Source: an uncultured Marmoricola sp.
GTDB lineage: Bacteria > Actinomycetota > Actinomycetes > Propionibacteriales > Nocardioidaceae
Assembly (NCBI GenBank): GCA_937868455.1
Contig: CALMMO010000060.1
Span: forward strand, 1 to 8,589
Reading direction: 5' to 3'
Length of the DNA: 8,589 bases
The translations under genes and the position numbers were made by a program. Under the pieces are notes generated by a model, which had not been told where the DNA came from, did no database searches, and saw nothing but the letters and a program-made list of their open reading frames with translations. Below are positions 6,475 through 8,589 of this stretch, piece after piece. Each line of letters opens with the position of its first letter. Within the stretch, counting starts at the first letter, position 1.

Positions 6475-7695
6475 TCAGTCCTTGGTGATCTTCACTTGGC
6501 CAACATCGAGGTAGCCGACGGCGAATCCGGCCTCGCAGTAGGCCAAATAGAACTCCCACATTCGCTGGAAGGTCTCATCAAACCCAAGCGCCTTGACCTC
6601 TTCACGCGCATCCATGAAGCTTGCGCGCCAACGCTTCAGTGTGTGGGCGTAGTGCTGGCCGAAGAGATTGACGTCGACCGCTCTCATCGTGCTGTGCTCA
6701 GCGAGCACGTCGCCGATCGCCTGCAAACTCGGGATGAGCCCACCGGGGAAGATGTATTTCTGGATCCAGCCATAAGAGTTGCGAGTGGCCAGCAGTCGGT
6801 CGTGGTCCATCAAGATCGCCTGGATCACTGCGGTGCCATGGGGGGCCAGTGCGCGATCAATCGCGCTGAAGTACGTCGGCCAGTACTCCTCCCCAACTGC
6901 TTCGATCATTTCGATGGAGACGACCGCGTCGAAGGTTCCTTCAACTTCTCGGTAGTCACGCAGTTCGATCTTGACCCGATCAGCCAGCCCGGCTGCCTCG
7001 ATCTTGGCCACGGCGTACTCCAATTGCCGGGCAGACAGCGTGATCGAGGTGACCTCGGCCCCGCGCTGAGCCGCGCGCAACGCCAATTCGCCCCAGCCCG
7101 TGCCGATCTCGAGCAACCGGCAACCAGCGGTGACTCCGGCCGCATCCAGCGCAGCATCAATCTTGCGGTGTTGGGCAGCCAGCAGATCTTGGCTGTCGAA
7201 GTCTGAGTCAGCAGAGAACAAGGCGCTGCTGTAAGTCATGGAGGGGTCCAAGAACGTCGCGAACAGATCGTTCGACAGGTCGTAGTGGGCCTCAATGTTG
7301 GCGCGCGAGCCCCGAATGTCATTGCGTTGCTTTTCGGGGATCGCCCGATCAACGAGTGCCCGCAGAGCTAGCAGTGGACGGGGCAAGATCGTGCTGATGC
7401 GTTGCGCAAAGGGCTTCAGGGCATCGGCCAAGTCGGTGCTGGCACTCACTCGCCAGTCGCCGGCCATGTAGGCCTCGCCGAGCCCGATCTTGGGGTGTGA
7501 CTCGAGTCTGCGGAAGAACACGTCGGGGCGGATCAGTTCCAAGACAGGCGCGTCCGGACCACCCGCACCGATGGTGTGCCCATCGGGGTAGCGAAGCGTC
7601 ACGGGGAGCTGCTTCACAATGAGTTCGACCAGCGGTTTGGCGACCCGGCCACGGGTCACCTTTGTCACCGCTCGGTCTGGTTCAAACTGGGTCAT
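6475..7695 (-). CDS. Cyclopropane-fatty-acyl-phospholipid synthase family methyltransferase
   Basis: This is a 406-residue SAM-dependent enzyme of the cyclopropane fatty acid synthase family, which adds a methylene or methyl group from SAM to double bonds of unsaturated acyl chains in membrane phospholipids. Visible motifs are IEAHYDLSNDLF (134-145), the SAM-binding loop LLEIGTGWGELAL (194-206), the SIEMIEAVGEEYW region (260-272), YIFPGG (314-319) and YCEAGF (386-391). The length is similar to or slightly above that of E. coli Cfa (about 380). Its ATG overlaps the DUF1365 stop by four bases (ATGA), with only a weak AAGAAAG upstream, so translation is probably coupled. The product could be a cyclopropane, a 10-methyl branched chain or a methylated intermediate, because relatives differ and the sequence alone does not decide. 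It is the last gene of the operon. Confidence 0.92.
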   Translation of the reverse strand: MTQFEPDRAVTKVTRGRVAKPLVELIVKQLPVTLRYPDGHTIGAGGPDAPVLELIRPDVFFRRLESHPKIGLGEAYMAGDWRVSASTDLADALKPFAQRISTILPRPLLALRALVDRAIPEKQRNDIRGSRANIEAHYDLSNDLFATFLDPSMTYSSALFSADSDFDSQDLLAAQHRKIDAALDAAGVTAGCRLLEIGTGWGELALRAAQRGAEVTSITLSARQLEYAVAKIEAAGLADRVKIELRDYREVEGTFDAVVSIEMIEAVGEEYWPTYFSAIDRALAPHGTAVIQAILMDHDRLLATRNSYGWIQKYIFPGGLIPSLQAIGDVLAEHSTMRAVDVNLFGQHYAHTLKRWRASFMDAREEVKALGFDETFQRMWEFYLAYCEAGFAVGYLDVGQVKITKD

Positions 7696-8435
7696 CGCAC
7701 ACTTTCTTGGTCATGGGGTTTGCGCGGCTGCACAGGGAGTCGCTTGAGCCACAGCCAGATGCCGTGCACCCGGATGAGCGCACTGACTTTCCAGGTCATC
7801 AGCGGGGAGGCAACCACGGTCTTCAGCACAGCTGAGGTAGTCATCGGTTTGGGCACGCCGGAGAGCACGGCAGTCACCAACGGTTGGTCGCCGTGTTTGA
7901 GCAAGATCGATGCCAGCACCTTGGTGGCCGAGAGCCTGATGCGCACGTCGTACTCTCCGGAGACGTCGTTGAACGGCGAGACGTGAAACTTCTTGTCGAC
8001 GCTTGCGCGGTGCACGTCGGCGCCGGAGATGACGTAGGCGTGTCGTTCGCCGTAGGTGTTGTGCACCTCCATCACGACGCCGATCAGGTCGTCTTGGGCG
8101 TCGAGGCACCAAAACAAGGTCAGCGGGTCAAAGACGTGTCCGAGCACGCGCGCGTTGGCCAACATCAGCACCCGGCTGACGGGGGGTCCTTGGAGACTGC
8201 GCTCGAGCACCCTGATGACGTTGGCCTGCAAAGCCGGCACGCCCGCGGCTCCATCGAGGTGATCTTCACCGCGCAGCACGGTCCACGGCGCCAGCCATCG
8301 GGGCAAGGTCGGCGGATCGGCCAAATCGATCAAGAACTCATAGACCCGGTAATCAAACGTGTGCCGCAGCGGACGGTGCCGGGTGTGATGCACCGTCCCG
8401 ACGACCAGCGCTGGGAGGGGAGGGAGTTCGATCAC
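7692..8435 (-). CDS. DUF1365 family protein
   Basis: This is a 247-residue protein of the DUF1365 family, whose biochemical function is not established. Family hallmarks are VHHTRHRPLRHTFDYRVYEF (15-34), VLGHVFDPLTLFWC (97-110), EVHNTYGERHAYV (123-135) and KKFHVSPF (148-155), all in the usual order, and the length is close to normal. I chose the GTG at 8433-8435, which overlaps the upstream stop as GTGA and has GGAG seven bases before it. A frame open to 8501 would add an unconserved proline- and glycine-rich leader that overlaps the upstream gene heavily. The protein is commonly encoded between an FAD-dependent amine-oxidase-like protein and a CFA-family methyltransferase, as here, so a part in fatty acyl modification is inferred. 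Confidence 0.9.
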   Translation of the reverse strand: MIELPPLPALVVGTVHHTRHRPLRHTFDYRVYEFLIDLADPPTLPRWLAPWTVLRGEDHLDGAAGVPALQANVIRVLERSLQGPPVSRVLMLANARVLGHVFDPLTLFWCLDAQDDLIGVVMEVHNTYGERHAYVISGADVHRASVDKKFHVSPFNDVSGEYDVRIRLSATKVLASILLKHGDQPLVTAVLSGVPKPMTTSAVLKTVVASPLMTWKVSALIRVHGIWLWLKRLPVQPRKPHDQESVR

Positions 8436-8589
8436 CAAGACACTCCAAGGGCTTGGGCCGCAGCCACACCCGATCGGGCCCCATCTTCGTGGAATCCCCA
8501 CCCTTGGTAGGCACCAGCAAAGGCCGTCATGGAGGGGTTGAGTTCGCCCAGACGGCGTTGGGCTGCCAGAGCTGCAGGGTCGTACATCG
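8432..8589 (-). CDS. FAD-dependent amine-oxidase-like oxidoreductase, C-terminus (partial)
   Basis: Only the last 51 complete codons are in the window; the gene continues past the right edge. The tail reads RLGELNPSMTAFAGAY, then QGWGFHEDGARSGVAAAQAL, ending GVSW. This is the characteristic C-terminal FAD-contacting region of the NAD/FAD-binding amine oxidase family, in which the Gly-Trp-Gly-Phe-His-Glu-Asp-Gly stretch lies by the flavin and a helix follows. The stop TGA at 8432-8434 overlaps the DUF1365 GTG. It is the most upstream gene visible in the lipid-modification operon. Family members in this setting are thought to oxidise or desaturate lipid-linked substrates, but the reaction is not proven. 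Confidence 0.85.
   Translation of the reverse strand, partial: MYDPAALAAQRRLGELNPSMTAFAGAYQGWGFHEDGARSGVAAAQALGVSW
8443..8446 (-). promoter_or_regulatory. Ribosome binding site of the DUF1365 gene
   Basis: GGAG on the minus strand, seven bases before the GTG at 8433-8435, sits inside the end of the upstream FAD gene. It supports the short start and the 4-base overlap. Confidence 0.6.

Noticed and set aside
6007..7206. Plus-strand open frame of 399 codons across the MATE end and the methyltransferase.
   Set aside because: It overlaps two well-supported genes in the wrong frame or strand and crosses their terminator region. No recognisable domain.
8436..8501. Longer DUF1365 start at 8501.
   Set aside because: It would overlap the FAD gene by about 70 bases with a non-conserved leader. 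The GTG at 8433-8435 has a ribosome binding site and a 4-base overlap.

Overview
The window is about 8.6 kb of moderately GC-rich DNA. The protein families, the GTG starts and the strong purine-rich ribosome binding sites suggest an actinobacterium. The order is unknown: a dnaB interrupted at both the Walker A site and the DLRESG site occurs in several actinobacterial lineages.

Layout. Positions 1-873 hold no intact gene that I can recognise. They contain a truncated TnsA-like transposase endonuclease remnant on the minus strand, an open C-terminal-looking tail in another frame next to it, and a strong orphan hairpin at 694-726. Positions 874-4593 (minus) encode replicative helicase DnaB, split by two inteins. 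The first is a class 3 type beginning with Ala, inserted inside the Walker A P-loop. The second is a class 1 type beginning with Cys, inserted at DLRESG/SLEQ. Both keep LAGLIDADG homing endonuclease motifs. Removing 353 and 426 residues leaves a DnaB of 460 residues, the normal family length. Positions 4594-5077 are a divergent intergenic region with one perfect DnaA box and several near matches, flanked by inverted repeats. Positions 5078-6388 (plus) encode a MATE/DinF-type efflux transporter, whose stop codon lies inside a perfect 12-bp inverted repeat. Positions 6475-8589 (minus) are a tightly coupled operon, read from the right edge: the C-terminus of an FAD-dependent amine-oxidase-like oxidoreductase, a DUF1365 protein and a cyclopropane-fatty-acid-synthase-family methyltransferase. 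Both junctions are 4-base start/stop overlaps.

How it fits together. DnaB must be spliced twice before it can bind ATP, so post-translational splicing stands between expression and replication fork function. The DnaA-box cluster upstream of dnaB raises the possibility of DnaA control of this promoter. The right-hand operon is a recurring lipid-modification cassette that probably alters unsaturated acyl chains of membrane phospholipids; the exact product cannot be read from the sequence. I see no wholly new system. The points most worth a second look are the two mechanistically different inteins in one helicase, the DnaA-box cluster, the unusual palindrome at the end of the MATE gene, and the transposon remnant region.
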